Shown: positions 23,048 through 36,897, counted from the stretch's first letter. The stretch is DNA of 64,000 bases from Eucalyptus grandis (GCF_016545825.1 NC_052619.1:39585682-39649681); one strand, 5' to 3'. Notes: a model not told the origin generated them from the sequence alone. Program-made: numbers and translations.

Positions 23048-24425
23048 TCAAATCAATGGGTGTGAGAGGATTAATTCCATACACAACTTCAAATGGCGAT
23101 CGACCAGTATTATAACTTGGTGATCGATTGTATCACACGAAGCAAATTCAGCATGCGCAAGCTTTAAATCCCAATCTTTCAACGATTTACTCACCATACC
23201 ACGAAGAAGAGTGGTTAGAGTACGATTTGTTACCTCCGTTTGGCCATCCGTTTGGGGATGACAAGCTGTGCTGAATAAGAGCCTTGTACCAAGCATTCTC
23301 CATAGAGTCCTCCAAAAGTGGCTTAAGAACTTGGAATCACGATCCGACACAATGGTCTTTGGTACTCCATGAATGCGGATAATCTCTTTGAAATACAATT
23401 CAGCAATATGAGATGCATCATTGGTCTTCTGACATGGCACGAAATGAGCCATTTTAGAGAATCGATCGACGACCACCATGATAGCATCTTTTCCTCTTTG
23501 AGTTCTTGGTAGAGCCACGATGAAATCCATGCTAACATCTTCCCAGGGCTGCAATGGTACCGGAATGATCAGAATGAAGGACAAATTGCTTTGGCCTCAA
23601 ATAATGACTCCAATGATCAAGAGCTCGAACAATGGCATAGAACTCTTTGTCACGAAAAAGTTGAATAATTCCTCTTGGAATCAGTGAGATAACTTCTTGC
23701 TGAAATATGCCAATGGTTTTTGTGCTTGCACTAGAACAGCACCAATACCAACTCCACTTGCATCACACTCAACTTCAAAAGGAACTTCTCTCCTTCTCCA
23801 GTTCCCTTTCTTTCCCTAGTCAGTGACCACTCAATATTTTTACTATGGTCAAAACCTAATCTTTCATTGTTGTATTACGGGTGAAGAGCAGGGATCCACA
23901 AAATATAATGGAAATGCACAAATTATCAAAATCAGGAAGTGCAAGAATAGGGGACTCACACAAAGTTTATGCTTGATTATGTCAAAAGCGTTTTGAGCAG
24001 CCTTTGTCCATTCAAAAGCACCATTCTTCAGGCATTCAGTTATAGGAGCCATGACGGAACTAAAGTTTTTGACAAAATGTCGAAATAGAAAGAAACAAGT
24101 CCATGAAAGCTTCTTACATCAATTATTGTTAGGTGAGAGGTGGACTGATGGGCTAGAACCGATCTAGAAGCCAAAAGTCTTCATAGCTGCCACCTTGGTT
24201 TGATCATTATTGTTTCCCAGAAAATGCAATAACTATTTTAAAATACAAGATTCCATCTTTGGAAACCACATAACCAAGAAACACAATGCTTGGAGTAGAA
24301 GAACTCACATTTCTCCATTTTAGCATATAGTTTTCGTTCTCTCAAAACATTAAAGACCTGTTTTAAGTGAGAGATATGCTCCTCCTCGTTCTTGCTATAA
24401 ACAAGAATATCATCGAAATAATATC
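23048..24425 (-). pseudogene. Ty3-gypsy integrase and RNase H/RT fragment
   Basis: The stretch 23584-23048 encodes integrase core blocks [18 protein letters not shown] (first Asp), [13 protein letters not shown] (second Asp) and [15 protein letters not shown] (catalytic Glu intact), close to the element at 34018-35292. 24052-23864 is the RNase H/RT linker (FEWTKAAQNAFDIIKHKL). A patch at about 24120-24180 is unrelated to the other copy, and the fragment ends in the RT region at a join with Copia DNA at about 24425. Confidence 0.85.
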
Positions 24426-26125
24426 TCTATACCCTGTTTGAATAAAGAGAATTATGAATTTTCTTTTATTAATGATGTACTTTTTATCGTAATATAAGAT
24501 ATGTTGATTCTATCTTGTTAACCAATAACTTTATACCATTACAATAACATAGATGCCATAACTGATAAATGCCCTAAAGATAGTCCAAATCCAAAGCATG
24601 TTTGGCATCTCCGATTATGTTATATTTTAGAGGATAGAATCAACCAGTTGAGTAATAATAGGTACATTGATGCTTCCATGTTTGAGTCACACTTGACTTG
24701 TGAGGCATGTCTTACAGGAAAAAAGACGAAAGCACTTTTTGTAGGATATAGTTTGCGAACTATTCATATATTAGGATTGATACGTATAGACGTACGCAAG
24801 TCATTTAATGAAACTACTAGAGGTCGTTATTCTTACTTCATTACCTTTATCGATGATCAGTGATGGTATGGTTGTTTGTACTTAATGAAATATAAATCTG
24901 AATCTTTTGAAAGGCTCAAGCAATTCAGAGTTTAAGTTGAGAAACAAACAACAAATATATTAAGGCTCTTCAATGTAATCGAGAAGGTGAATACCTAAAC
25001 TATATTACAGACATGGAATTTTATCATAGTGGACACCGCTTGAAACTCCATAACATAATGAATGGTGTATCTAAATGAAGAAATCAAACTTTGTTAAATA
25101 TAATGCGATTTATGATGAGTTACACCGTCTTGCCTATATCCCTTTGGGGATATGCCATTGAGACAACTGCATATATACTGAATATAGACTATTGTCCAAA
25201 TATGTTTGAACTATGCTTTATGAGACAAGGCATGGTAGGAAGCCAAGTATTAACCATATTAATATTTTGGGCTATCCAGCTTTGTCAAAAAGTTGAAAAT
25301 GGAAAAATTGAAGGCTAGATTTGAACAAGGTTACTTCATTGGATATCGAAAGGAGACTCTTGCATACTATTTCTATTTTCACTCAGAGAAAGAATTTTGG
25401 TCAGAAGGCATGCTTCTTTCATAGAGAATTAGTTCATCTAGGAACGCAGTGCTAGGCGGAAAATATTCTTCCAAGAAAAAAAAGATCAAGTTCCAAATAA
25501 CCAAGTATAGATATTGATCTCTAATTTAGTGAGAGCTTCTGAAACACAACCTCCTAATGCAAGAGCATCTCGTCCACTTATTCATTATGAATAATAATGA
25601 TCAACCTGGCGATGCAACACCTATGAGGAGGAAATATTGGACGTCCATTTTGGTAAACAGCTAGAAGCCAAGAAATCCGAAATTGATTCAATGTAGTCGA
25701 ACAGTGTTTGGACCTTAGTTGACCTACTTGATGGTACCATACCAATTGGCTGTAAATGGATTTTCAAGAGGAACATGAACACTAATGGTCAAGTTAAAAC
25801 TTACAAAGAACAACTAGTGGCGAAAGGATATCATCAAAAAGAATGAATCGATTATGATGAAGCTTTCTCACCTCTAGCCTTATTAAAATCCATTTGGATT
25901 ATGTTAGCCACAACCGCACGCCTTGATTATCAGATATTCAAGATGCATGTCAAAATTGCTTTTCCAAATGACTTTCTCAAAGAGGACATCTATATGGAAC
26001 AACCACGAGGTTTTGAATCCAATAGTGAAAGTCGAAAGGCATGTAGCTTAAGAGATCCATTTTAGGGCTCAAAGAAGCCTCCAAAAGTTAGAACATCTGT
26101 TTTGATGATGTAATCAAATCATAGA
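24426..26125 (+). pseudogene. Copia pol fragment, copy 1
   Basis: It runs parallel to 27945-29670. Visible parts are a GAG-pre-integrase block (HLTCEACLTGKKTKALF), an integrase start (IHILGLIRIDVRKSF, FITFIDDQ), the late integrase MRFMMSYTVLPISLWGYAIE, and RT blocks (VDLLDGTIPIGCKWIFK, EDIYMEQPRGFESN). Many stops and frameshifts are present. It is cut at about 24425 by gypsy DNA and at about 26125 by unrelated sequence. Confidence 0.85.
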
Positions 26126-27640
26126 GGAGATGAGGAGAGGCAGAGGAGAGGAGTGGGAGACATTGTAGAAGAGATGAGGGAAAGTCACTGAAATTAGGGT
26201 TTGACAGTTTTGTGTGAGAAATTATTTCTAACTCTTTTTCCAAAAATAGAAAAATATAAAATGTTTACTTATGATTTATATTCCAAACCTATTTCTGCAA
26301 CAAAAATCTAGTTCGAAAATAGAGAAATGGAAAAATTTTATCAAACGGATTTCTGTTGCAGAAACAAGTCTAGAATAGACAAGTTGTTTTTGGAATAGAA
26401 ATTGTCGTTTGTTGTGCGCCCACTTAGTGCCGAATTCTTTGCGCCTTCCAGAGCTTTAAATTCTGAATTTATGGCTCAGAATAGAAGGTGGTGATCATGG
26501 AAGGACCCTTAATCAATATGATTGATGTATGAATGAATTTAGGATGATTTAATATTTTATTTTATTTTGTTGTAATTATTAAATGGAGACTGCATCCTTC
26601 CTTTTATTTTCCATTAAATGTACTTTTTTTTAGTATAGTTCAATATAATTAATTGTTGATGTAATTGCTAAGAGATGAGGAGCCGTTAATCCACTGAGCT
26701 CTATGGACTCGGTCTTTGAAGAGTTCAAGGATCCAAGAAGAAGTGAAATGCAGATTTCTATTATCAAAACATTTAAAAGGCTAAATAGGGCTCATTGGCT
26801 CCAGACCCATGGAGCCATAATTCCATGATCACTAAATAGGATAAATATTTATGTGATATTTATTTATGTATTATAGTTATGTTATTACAAATGTTAAGCC
26901 GATTAATGTGCAAAGTGAGACCGTGAATAACAACCCAAACCTCATTAATAATAACTAAGCCAAAACGGGTTTCAGACTCATGGCCTTCTATCACCTTGGT
27001 TTGATCCAACATTAGAGTAGTTGATTGGCCGGTTATGCATACATAGGGGTTAACTGCCATTCATAATATTAGACCTCTGCTTTTATTCATGTGATGTCGT
27101 AGGCTTGAAGTCAAACAATTTCCGATGATTGTCAGGTGAGAGGATCATTTGTGTTTTCAATATGCGCATGAGATGATGGGCTAGACTTAACTATAATCTT
27201 GATGTCAATAACTATTAGGTGAGATTTTCACGATTTAGAAGCCAAAGTCATGATTGTGACTTACATATCATGTGTTTGAACAAGTTGGTTCACTCACTAA
27301 ATTCGTAAAACACCAATAACTATCAAGTGAGGGTGGACTTGCGGGAATCCAATCCCCACTTGTAATCTTTAACCAACAAAGATTATTGTTTCCCATTTTT
27401 AAGGAGTATGGAATTCAAATAGAAATCCAATGGGGGAACTATATTACATTTAAAGGCCAAAATAAAATAATTATTTTTAAAAACAACTGTTAAAAAATTT
27501 TAATGCAACACAAATATATTTTTACACTAAAAATTGTGACTACAAACCCACTTAGATTTACACTTGATAAAAATTGTTTGACTAGACGCAATTTAATTGA
27601 CTAGATGAGGAATTTGAGAATTATTCTAAATTCATAAAAA
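26126..27640. other. Unassigned intergenic or element sequence
   Basis: Positions 26220-26440 contain repeated aaaatagaaa/ttctgcaac and gtttgttgtgcgccca, resembling the fold-back element at 49800-50290. The part 26640-27450 looks like degraded LTR or leader sequence (for example tgtcaggtgagaggatc and aactattaggtgag near 27130-27220). No gene recognised. Confidence 0.35.
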
Positions 27641-30613
27641 ATCATACATATGCTTGATAAAAAGATCCCAAACTCCTTCTTGAGAGTAGGACCAAGGAGG
27701 AGCACATTACTTATAATAAATGGTGTGACGATGACTTAAAGATTAGGGCATATATGCTTGCTTTGATGGATAATTAGTTACAGAAGAAATATGAAGCTAT
27801 GGAAGATGCTAGGTCGATCATCTTGCACTTAAAGGAATACTTTGATGAATAATTAAAAGATAGGGACTTTTCATTTATGTTTGTCTTCTGGACATGTATT
27901 AGTTTTGAAAAACTATATGCATTATAAGAATACTATTGGAAACATCATCTCTATACCCTATTTGAGTGAAGAGAATTATGAATTTTCTTTTACTGATGAT
28001 GTATGTTCTATTTATCATAATACAAGATATGTTGGTTCTATCTTATTAACCAATATCTTATTACAATATTCAACAATGCGATTACCGATGTTAATAAGCA
28101 AAATAGAATTGATATAGATGCTGTAACTGATAAATGCCCTAAAGATAATCCAAATCCAAAGTATGTTTGGCATCTCCGATTAGGTTATATTTTCGAAGAT
28201 AGAATCAACAAGTTGAGTAATAATAGGTACATCAATCCATCCATGTTTGAGTCATACTCGACTTCTGAGTTACAGGAAAAAAGACTAAAGCACTCTTTGT
28301 AGGATATAGTTTGCGAGCTATTCATATATTGGGATTGATACATATAGATTTATGCGAGCCATTTAATGAAACTACTAAAAGTGGTTATTCTTACTTCATT
28401 ACCTTTACCGATGATTAGTCACGATATGGTTATTTGTACTTAATGAAATATAAATCCGAACCTTTTAAAAGGCTCGAGGAATTCAAAGTTTAAGTTGAGA
28501 AACAAACAAGAAATATTAAGGGTCTTCGATGTAATGGAAGAGGTGAATACCTAAACTATATTAAAGACATGGAATTTTATCATAGTGGACACCTCTTGGA
28601 ACTCCATAACATAATGGTATATCTACATGAAGAAATCGAATTTTATTAAATATGATGCGATTTATGATGAGTTACATCGACTTGCCTGTTTCTCTTGGTG
28701 ATATGCCATTGAGACAACTGCATATATACTGAATAGACTATCATCCAAATCTGTTTCAACTATGCTTTATGAGATATGGCATGGTAGGAAGCCAAGTTTT
28801 AAACATATTAAGATTCGGGGCTATCCAGCTTTGTCAAAATGTTGAAAATGGAAAAATTGAAGGCCAGATTTGAACAAGGTTACTTCATCTGATATCCAAA
28901 AGAGACTCTTGGATACTATTTCTATTTTCAGTCTAACGAAAGAATTTTGGTCAGTGGGCATGCTTCTTTCTTGGAGAATCAGTTTGTCTAGGATGGCAAT
29001 GCTAGTCGGAAAATAATCTTACAAGAAAAAAATAATGAAGTTCCAAATGACCAAGTATAGATATGATCTCCTAATGCAAGAGCATCTCGTCCACTTGCTC
29101 ATTATATACACTTGGTTGAACATATAGAACCACCATTCATTATGAATGATAATGATCTACCTGGTGATCCAACACCTATGAGCTGGCAAATATTGGACGT
29201 CCATTCTGGTAAATGGTGAGAAGCCAAGAAATCTGAAATTGATTCAATGTAGTCGGACAATGTTTGGACCTTAGTTGACCTACTTGATGGTATCATAGCA
29301 ATTGGCTGTAAATGGATGTTCAAGAGGAAGATGAACACTAATGGTCGAGTTAAAACTTACAAAGTACAACTAGTGGTGAAAAGATATCATGAAAAAGAAT
29401 GAATTGATTATGATGAAACTTTCTCACCTATAGCATTTGGATTATGTTAGCTACAACCGCATGCCTTGATTATGAGATATTCTAGATGGATGCCAAAACA
29501 ACTTTTCCAAATGACTTTCTCAAGGAGGACATCTATATGGAACAACCATGGGGTTTTGAATCTAATAGTGAAAGTCGAAAGGCATGTAGCTTAAGAGATC
29601 TATTTTATGGACTCAAAGAAGCCTCCAAAAGTTAGAACATCCGATTTGATGACGTAATCAAATCATTTAGCTTCATAAAAAACTGAGATGAAGCAAAGAA
29701 GATTAGTGGTAGCACCATTGCGTATCGATATACACAATTGACTAAGGATGATGTATCAATAATATCATCGATAAGGCTATTCTTGTCAGAGAAATTCTAC
29801 ATAAATGATTTAGGAGAGGCAATCTATATTTTAGGTTTGTAGATTTATAGAGATAGATCAAGACAATTAACTGCAATGTTAACACCTTTTAACATGTAAT
29901 TTTCTAAGAGAAAATTATTATCTTTTAGACATGCAATCCGTCTTTCCTAAAGAAAGAGAGCGGATAGCAAAGGATGGAGAATATATCTTATGCACACCTA
30001 CTATTGGAAGCATAATGTATACTCTATGCTATGTGCGTGACATAATATTGTGCATATTGTAAGCATTACTAGTAAATATCAGTTTGATCCAACAGTCAAG
30101 AATATTCTTAAGTACTTGCAAAGGACTAAAAAATTATTATTGATATATGGAGAAAGAGAGTTTAAAGTTGTAGCTTATACCGATTTTGCTTTTCAAATGG
30201 ATCCTAATGATTATGAGTATATATTTGGGTTTGTCTTTACACTTAACGGTGGTACAGTTACTTGGAAAAGTTTCAAACATAAGATAACTACTAATTCTAT
30301 CGCTGAAACAAAGCATGTAGCCGCTTCTGAAGTAGCAAAAGAAGCTGCTTGGATGAAGAAATTCCTTTTTAAACTTGGAGTCATTCCTTTAATTGAGCAA
30401 TCAATTTTATTGTTTTGTAACAATAATGCAACAATAGCTCAAGCTAAGGAACCAAGGTCTCACCAAAAATCGAAACACATTAAGAGACGTTTACATCCTT
30501 GTAAAAAATTACCTAAGTGGAAAATGTTGCAAATCCTTTTACTAAGGCCTTGCAGACACCTTGACAAAATGTGTTTGAGCTACCAGACAAGTTGGCTTTA
30601 GTACAAGTGGGAG
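27641..30613 (+). pseudogene. Copia gag-pol, copy 2, ending in RNase H
   Basis: 27690-27860 encodes a gag piece (KWCDDDLKIRAYMLA-like). 27945-29670 repeats copy 1. RT continues to about 29900 with an INDLGEAIYILGL block, and 30050-30601 is an open 183-residue RNase H (VVAYTDFAFQMDPND, FVFTLNGGTVTWKS, KHVAASEVAKEAAWMKKFL, SHQKSKHIKRR). The catalytic Asp of AYTD is present. It ends at a purine-rich tract (acaagtgggaga) before the LTR. Upstream domains are full of stops. Confidence 0.85.
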
Positions 30614-31540
30614 ATTATTAGAAGTATGCCTAAAGTTACTTTGTAATAATTACATGTTAGAGATTTCAATTATACTATATATCTTGTTATTTAATTAATG
30701 GCAAAGATATTTTCATTCATTTGTCCAAATATATATATATGAATAATTCCATAAAATCAATTGTAACTAGATCTATTTTTGAGACATTAAGAATATATGT
30801 GATGGGTTTACAATCAAACCAAATCTTTAAATAGTTCCGGGTCGATGGATTATTAAATGAATATTAATGATCCTGTTGACATTGGTGTAGTCTTAACTTC
30901 ACCATCAAGCATTGGATATTTAAGGAAATGATAAGTCACAAGTCATTAGATATTGTGATGCCCGAGTTGGAACACAGGTACTTGTACTAAACAAGTTCAC
31001 TAAACATGATATGCATGGAACGATTAGCGACATGGAAGACTCTATCGTGATCAACATCAAATCGCTTATGCTATGGTCTTATGTAAATAATCCATAGACT
31101 TGATGGACAATGTTGACCTGTGTGTTCAACATTATGGGTCACAGGTGCACACATTACCGACTCATTGATCCAATTTTATACCTGATGATTTTAGTTCATT
31201 CATATAAGAAGTTATATGTGTGTGCAACATGGAATCTGTCTCCTTGCTACATGCTAAATATAGTAATGATGTCACATGTGATCTATTATGACACTACATT
31301 GAAATCATCAGTCGGGATTGTAACTGAGAATGAGTTATTTATGTCTCGTATAAAATGACAAGTTCACCATGTTCTTAAAGTATTCACATTATCTTAATAG
31401 CCATGACATATTATTAGATGTTAATCATGACTTGTAGGACCTAAAAATTGATTAAGACAAGCAATTCTCTAGGGAGTATTATTGTGCTAGTGCAAATCTT
31501 ACTACCAGTTCAATGATGAACTAAGGGATGTCATATACTA
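30614..31540 (+). repeat. Copia 3' LTR (approximate)
   Basis: It follows the polypurine tract and starts ttattagaagtatgcct, a decayed form of the common Copia start TGTTAGAAATATGCC. It matches 21447-22290 in its second half. The right border is set by loss of similarity at about 31540. Confidence 0.65.
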
Positions 31541-31854
31541 TAACTAATTCACTCATACTCTTACGAATACAACCCACTCATAAGAGCTATTTCTTGCTCA
31601 CCCAACTTCTTAAGGAAGGGATCACTTAACTTCTTTGAGAGGTTAAAGATCAGTTTCTAGAGAAAGTAATCATTTAAGTTCTTTAAGATGTTAGAGACCA
31701 GCTTCTAGAAGAAGTTAACTATTGACTTTACCATGACATTCTATATGGAGCGGGAAGAGGGTGAGTTAGAGAGAGAAGTACATGGTTAAAAGTGGTTGCT
31801 AATCATGTGCACGGAATTGTCTCAATGAGGTTGCAAGCACAATTAAAATGGTGA
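31541..31854. repeat. Short degenerate tandem repeat and junction
   Basis: A unit of about 50 bp (acttctttgagaggttaaag / ttctttaagatgttagagac with cttctagaagaagt) is repeated two to three times at 31605-31725. The sequence then joins gypsy gag. Confidence 0.45.
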
Positions 31855-32681
31855 TTACCTGCTTTGGTAGTGTGCATGAAAGGACCAATATGGTTGAAGT
31901 TCAACCATCTTCAATTGTTTTTCGACATTTATGGCTAACTTGCACACATCTTCAAAGGACCAATACGGTTGAAGTTCAACCATATCAGCAATTTCTCGAT
32001 TCATGCCACCAAGGAAACGAGCAATGGTTTGCTCGGGAACTTCTGGAACTTCACTCCTCATTTTGAGTGTTCAAACTCACGAATGTATTCTACAACGCTC
32101 ATCCCATGTTGTGTTAGGGAGTTCAGTTTGGGGAAGAGATCTTGCTTATAGTTGTTGGGCAAGAACCTCTTCTTCATCAACTTCTTGAGTTTTTACCAAG
32201 ACTTGATTCGGCATTTTCCTTCCCCCGCTCGTTGATGCTTTAGATTCTCCCACCATAGAGAAGCATATTTGGTCAGCTTTAGGACAACAACCTTACATTT
32301 CTTCTCATCCAAATAGGATTTGAAGTCAAAAATTCGTTCGGTTTTGTGTAGCCAATCCACAAAGTTGTCGAGATTAAGATTACCATCAAACTCAAGGACC
32401 TCCACTTTAATGTCTCTTTCATCCTCCTTATGTCTCCCTCTCCGTCTTCGTCTTCGAATTGGAGATTCATAATCACTAGAATGCAGAATCGTTCGATTGT
32501 CTCCAGTGGACTCAGAATCGCCATTAGAATTTTGATGAGATTCGGAATCGTCACGCCGATGCCATTCGTTGGGACACCTTGCTTGATGCCCTTGTCTCGT
32601 CGGATTCTCCCAAAGACGGAGCACTCGCCTTTCATTGTGCGCTTGCTCTAGAGACAAGCCTCTTGGAATTGGATCATCCAT
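31855..32681 (-). pseudogene. Gypsy gag fragment left of the LTR
   Basis: The stretch 32681-32193 encodes gag with a charged leader, RRRRRRGRHKEDERDIKVEV and VLKLTKYASLWWENLK, and 32061-31855 has EVPEQTIARFLGGMNREIAD. It corresponds to the gag at 37585-38321 but lies on the other side of the LTR at 32753, which it abuts in 5'-LTR fashion. A short internal duplication of the gttgaagttcaaccat block is seen at about 31888-31985. Confidence 0.85.
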
Positions 32682-32752
32682 AAGGAATTTGTAATAGAAG
32701 AAAGAAATGAATCACTCAAATGAGTTGAACCTTGGCTCTAATACAAATATTT

Positions 32753-33620
32753 TGATGCACGATGGTGTGAGTGATTCGATAACGGAAATTTTTCTTATAA
32801 GGGGATTTTTGTGGTTAAGTGTATGGAGTAGTGTATACGAGGAAGAAATGAAAAGGAATAAGAAAAGATAAAAACAATCTCCTTCCACGGTATAAAGGCA
32901 GCGCCACCAATCAAGGAAGCAGATTCGAGATCGACGAAGTTCACCACCAAGGCCTAAAGCTTCCCCAGCCAAGGATAAAGGACTTCGGGATAGGAGAAGC
33001 TCACCACCAAGGCCTAAAGATTCCACCAGCCAAGGATAAAGGGCTTCTTGGCTCACCACCAAGGAGTGATCTACTCTCCAAAGATAAAGAAACTGAAATG
33101 AGTTATCCACTCTCCAAAGGAATTCACTCAACTAGAGGAAATCTCACCATTTTCGTTCATAAAATTCGTATCTCCCCTACATTGGATAGTTTCCCATTTT
33201 GGATTTTAGCCTTAGGAAAATAAAACAAACTTTAATGACCTAGAAATCAAACGTCCGACTCTTGAGCTACATAAAAATAAAAACAGCTAGGAACTTAATA
33301 AAAAGCCTTTATTAACACGGGAACTAGATGCCTTTAATCGTCGGCCTTCTGCATTCTCGAACCATTAGCTTTCCGTGTTCTTGAACCTTTGGCTTTCCAT
33401 ATTCTTGAACCGCATTTGTGAACTTTTAGCCTTCCCAAAATTCGAGCTCCTCCCTTGACCATAAAATAATCCTGCTGAAACTTCATCAATTGGTCATACA
33501 AAACATCTAAAATGGCCTCTCATTGATAGTTATCGATATACCACAAAGTATCAATAAGCACATAATGCTCCTGATGGTTTTGAGTTGGTTGATGGAGCTA
33601 CATTGGATGCTCCCGCATCA
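32753..33620 (-). repeat. Gypsy LTR (left)
   Basis: It starts TGATGCACGATGG and ends TCCCGCATCA, matching 38394-39232 and the solo LTR at 11586. After it, 33641-33775 repeats the last part of the LTR (ccatcgaagcacataatgcc ... gctcccgcatc), a local duplication. Confidence 0.88.
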
Positions 33621-34017
33621 AATGATCATTAAAGTTATAATGCCTAATTAACATTATTCATTCAAAATGATCCATCGAAGCACATAATGCCCAACTTCTT
33701 TATTTGCTTAGATAAGCATCGATGGTTTTGAGTTGGTTGATGGAGCTACGTTGGATGCTCCCGCATCGATTGATCATTAAAGTTATAATGCATAATTAAA
33801 AAAAGAAAAAGAAAAGATCAATGTGACTTAAACACGTCAATTTGGGTCGAATCATTTTTATTCAATCCTTGTGACACCCTTGATCCAACCCCAATTTGTA
33901 GAAAGGGATTCCAACGATAGCAAATCTTTGAAGCGAAATTACAATAAGGATCCATAGACCATGAAAATGCTAAAAAGACCACTTTGGGGTGAAAACTCAA
34001 ATCTTCATCGGTAGGAC
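33621..34017. other. Gypsy 3' untranslated region and duplicated LTR tail
   Basis: It contains a second copy of the LTR end (33641-33770), then sequence between the pol stop and the LTR. No open frame of interest. Confidence 0.5.
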
Positions 34018-35292
34018 CTAAAATTTTGGAAAAGTGGAAGTAGGCCGCGAACAAGGACTCACATGGGGCCCATTGGGCCCATGCCCATCATCCTCCCCGG
34101 GTTGTTTGAGATTTGTCCTCAAATCTAGAAAGTTTTCATCCTGCAAGTAAGGAGAAACGTCTCCCATGTTGAATGTTGCCGAAACTCCAAATTCTCCAAG
34201 AATGTCTATCTTGTAAACATTGTCACCAATTCGCTCAAGAACTTTAAATGGACCATCAGCTTTGGATATGAGCTTGTTCTTTCGTCGAGATGGAAATCTC
34301 TCCTCGCCCGTTGGAAATTGAGTCTTCTTGCGATGCTGATTAGCTTTCTTCTTTGTAAGATTCGTTAGCCTTTTTGATCTTGGATCAAATCTACTCATGT
34401 AGCTTCCTCTTTGATTCAACTCTTTTTTGGTCATCAAAGCTTACTTGAGAGTTAGATGGAATTTGGATCAAATCAATGGGTTTGAGAGGATTAATTCCAT
34501 ACACAACTTCAAACGGTGATTGACCGGTTGTATAACTTGGTGATCGATTGTAAGCAAATTCAGCTTGCGCAAGCTTCAAATCCTAATCTTTCAAAGATAT
34601 ACTCACCATACCACGAAGAAGAGTGGTTAGAGTACGATTTGTTACCTTTATTTGGCCATTGGTTTGTGGATGACAAGCTGTGTTGAATAAGAGTCTTGTA
34701 CCAAGCATTCTCCATAGTGTCTTCCAAAAGTAGCTTAAGCACTTGGAATCACGATCCGACATGATGGTCTTTGGTACTCCATGAATGCGAACAATCTCTT
34801 TGAAATATAATTTAGCCAGATGAGATGCATGATTGGTCTTGTGACATGGTATGAAATGAGCTATTTTAGAGAACTGATCGATGACCACCATAATGGCATC
34901 TTTTCCTCTTTGAGTTCTTAGTAGAGCCACAATGAAATCCATGCTAACATCTTCCCAAGGTTGCAATGGTACTAGAAGTGGATTATACAAACCTTGATGG
35001 AAATGGCTTTTTAATCTTTGACAAGTTGCACACCTTGAGATGATAGCATGCACATCTCCACTCATCTTTGGCCAATAGAAATGCATTTGAAGAACCTCGA
35101 GAGTTTTGTTAATACCAAAATGACCAACCAATCCTCCATCATATGTGCCTCTCGAATCAGCAATTCGCAAAAAGAACTCTTCAGCACACAGAGTCGATTT
35201 CCTTTAAAAAGAAACCCATCTTGTAAAGAATATGTACCTTGAACTCCCCACTTGCAATTTGTCAATGATGGATGAAAACTCCACATCTTCAT
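34018..35292 (-). pseudogene. Ty3-gypsy integrase
   Basis: The stretch 35170-34583 has a zinc-binding part (HFGINKTLEVLQMHFYWPKM, CATCQRLKS), then [31 protein letters not shown] and HPQTNGQIKVTNRTL. In the last block the catalytic Glu is Lys (family DGQTEVVNRTL; the 23-kb copy still has Glu). 34579-34018 adds [15 protein letters not shown] and the C-terminal SKADGPFKVLERIGDNVYKI and GDVSPYL. No chromodomain is recognised. It inserts the element's DNA copy in active relatives. Frame breaks lie near 34580 and 34430. Confidence 0.9.
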
Positions 35293-35609
35293 AATAAAGT
35301 TATTTCATCGATTGAAATCCAAGAATCCTAGAGTCCAGAATAGCAAGCATAGAATATCTTCTCAATAAAGCATCTACTACAACATTATTGTGCCCAAGTT
35401 TATATTTTGAGCCAAGAAAATGATTGAAGAATTCTACCCATTTTGCATGTCTCGAATTAAGCTTGCGTTGGCCGCTAAGTGCCTCATGATCAGAATGAAG
35501 GACAAAAATGCTTTGGCCTCAAATAATGACTCCACTAATCAAGAGCTCGGACAATGGCATAGAACTCTTTGTCATAAGTTGAATAATTTCTCTTGGAATC
35601 AGTTAACCT

Positions 35610-36749
35610 TTAGCTGAAATATGCCAATGGTTTTTGTGCTTGGACAAGAACAGTGCCAATACCAACTCCGCTTGCATCACACTCAACTTCAAATACTTTA
35701 TCAAAATCAGGAAGTGCAAGAATAAGGGACTCACAAAGTTTCTGCTTGATTACCTCAAAGGCATTTTGAGTAGCCTTTGTCCATACAAAAGTACCCTTCT
35801 TCATGCATTCAATTATAGGAGCCATGACGGTACTAAAGTCTTTGACAAAACGTCAATAGAAAAGAAACTAGTCCATGAAAACTTCTTACATTAGAAATGG
35901 ACTTCGGAACCAGCCAAGTCTTCATAGCTTCCACCTTGGCTCGATCAGCAGAGATTCCATCTTTAGAAACAACATAACCAAGAAACACAATGCTTGGAGA
36001 GAAGAACTCACATTTCTCCATTTTAGCATATAGTTTTTGTTCTCTCAAGACATTAAAGACCTATTTTAAATGAGAGATATGCTCCTCCTCCTTCCTGCTA
36101 TAAACAAGAATATCGTCGAAATAAGCAACGACAAATCGACCAATAAAGGAACGAACAACCTCATTCATAAGTCTCATGAAGGTACTTGAAGCATTAGATA
36201 ATTCGAATGGCATAACCAACCCCTCATACAGGCCTCCCTTGGTCTTGAAAGCCGTCTTCCATTCATCACCTTCTCACATTCTGATTTGATGATAACCACT
36301 CCACAAATCTATCATTGAAAACACAAAAGAACCATATAATTCATCAAGCATATCATCAAGTCTAGGTATAGGGTACCTATACTTAATGGTGATGTTGTTG
36401 ATGGCCCAGCTATCAACACACATTTGTTATGTACCATCCTTCTTAGGTATAAGTAGAGCCAGAACAGAACATGGACTCATTCTTTCTCGAAAATATCCTT
36501 TGTTGATAAGTTCATCGACTTGTCTTTGCAACTCCTTCATTTCCTCTGGATTGCATCGATAAGCTGGCTTGTTTGGTAGTGGAGTACCGAGGATTAAATC
36601 AATTTGATGCTCAATACCTCTTATGGGAGGTAATCCATGTGGATAATCCTCTGGGAACACATTTGTAAACTCTTTCAACAAGCAATGTATTTTTGGATGT
36701 ATGGGTCGCTCCATCTCACTCTTTTTCTCAACCACAAGCAAAGCAAATA

Positions 36750-36783
<34 letters not shown>

Positions 36784-36897
36784 ATTGGCACTCTCAACCT
36801 GTGTCTCACTCAAGAATAGATTTTCCTTACAAGTGTTTCCCTCCTTAAGTTGATTATTATGTATCAAGGAATGTTTAAGGGTAAAAGAGTAATGCAT
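35610..36897 (-). pseudogene. Ty3-gypsy reverse transcriptase and RNase H
   Basis: 36897-36427 encodes the protease-RT linker and RT start (FPEDYPHGLPPIRGIEHQID, YRCNPEEMKELQRQV, PCSVLALLIPKKDGT). The YFDD catalytic block ([11 protein letters not shown]) is readable at about 36100-36135. 36048-35833 covers [20 protein letters not shown] and 35825-35610 the RNase H start ([19 protein letters not shown]). A pure T tract of about 28 bases at 36752-36780 falls in the linker and encodes a lysine run. Several stops and frameshifts occur. Confidence 0.88.
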
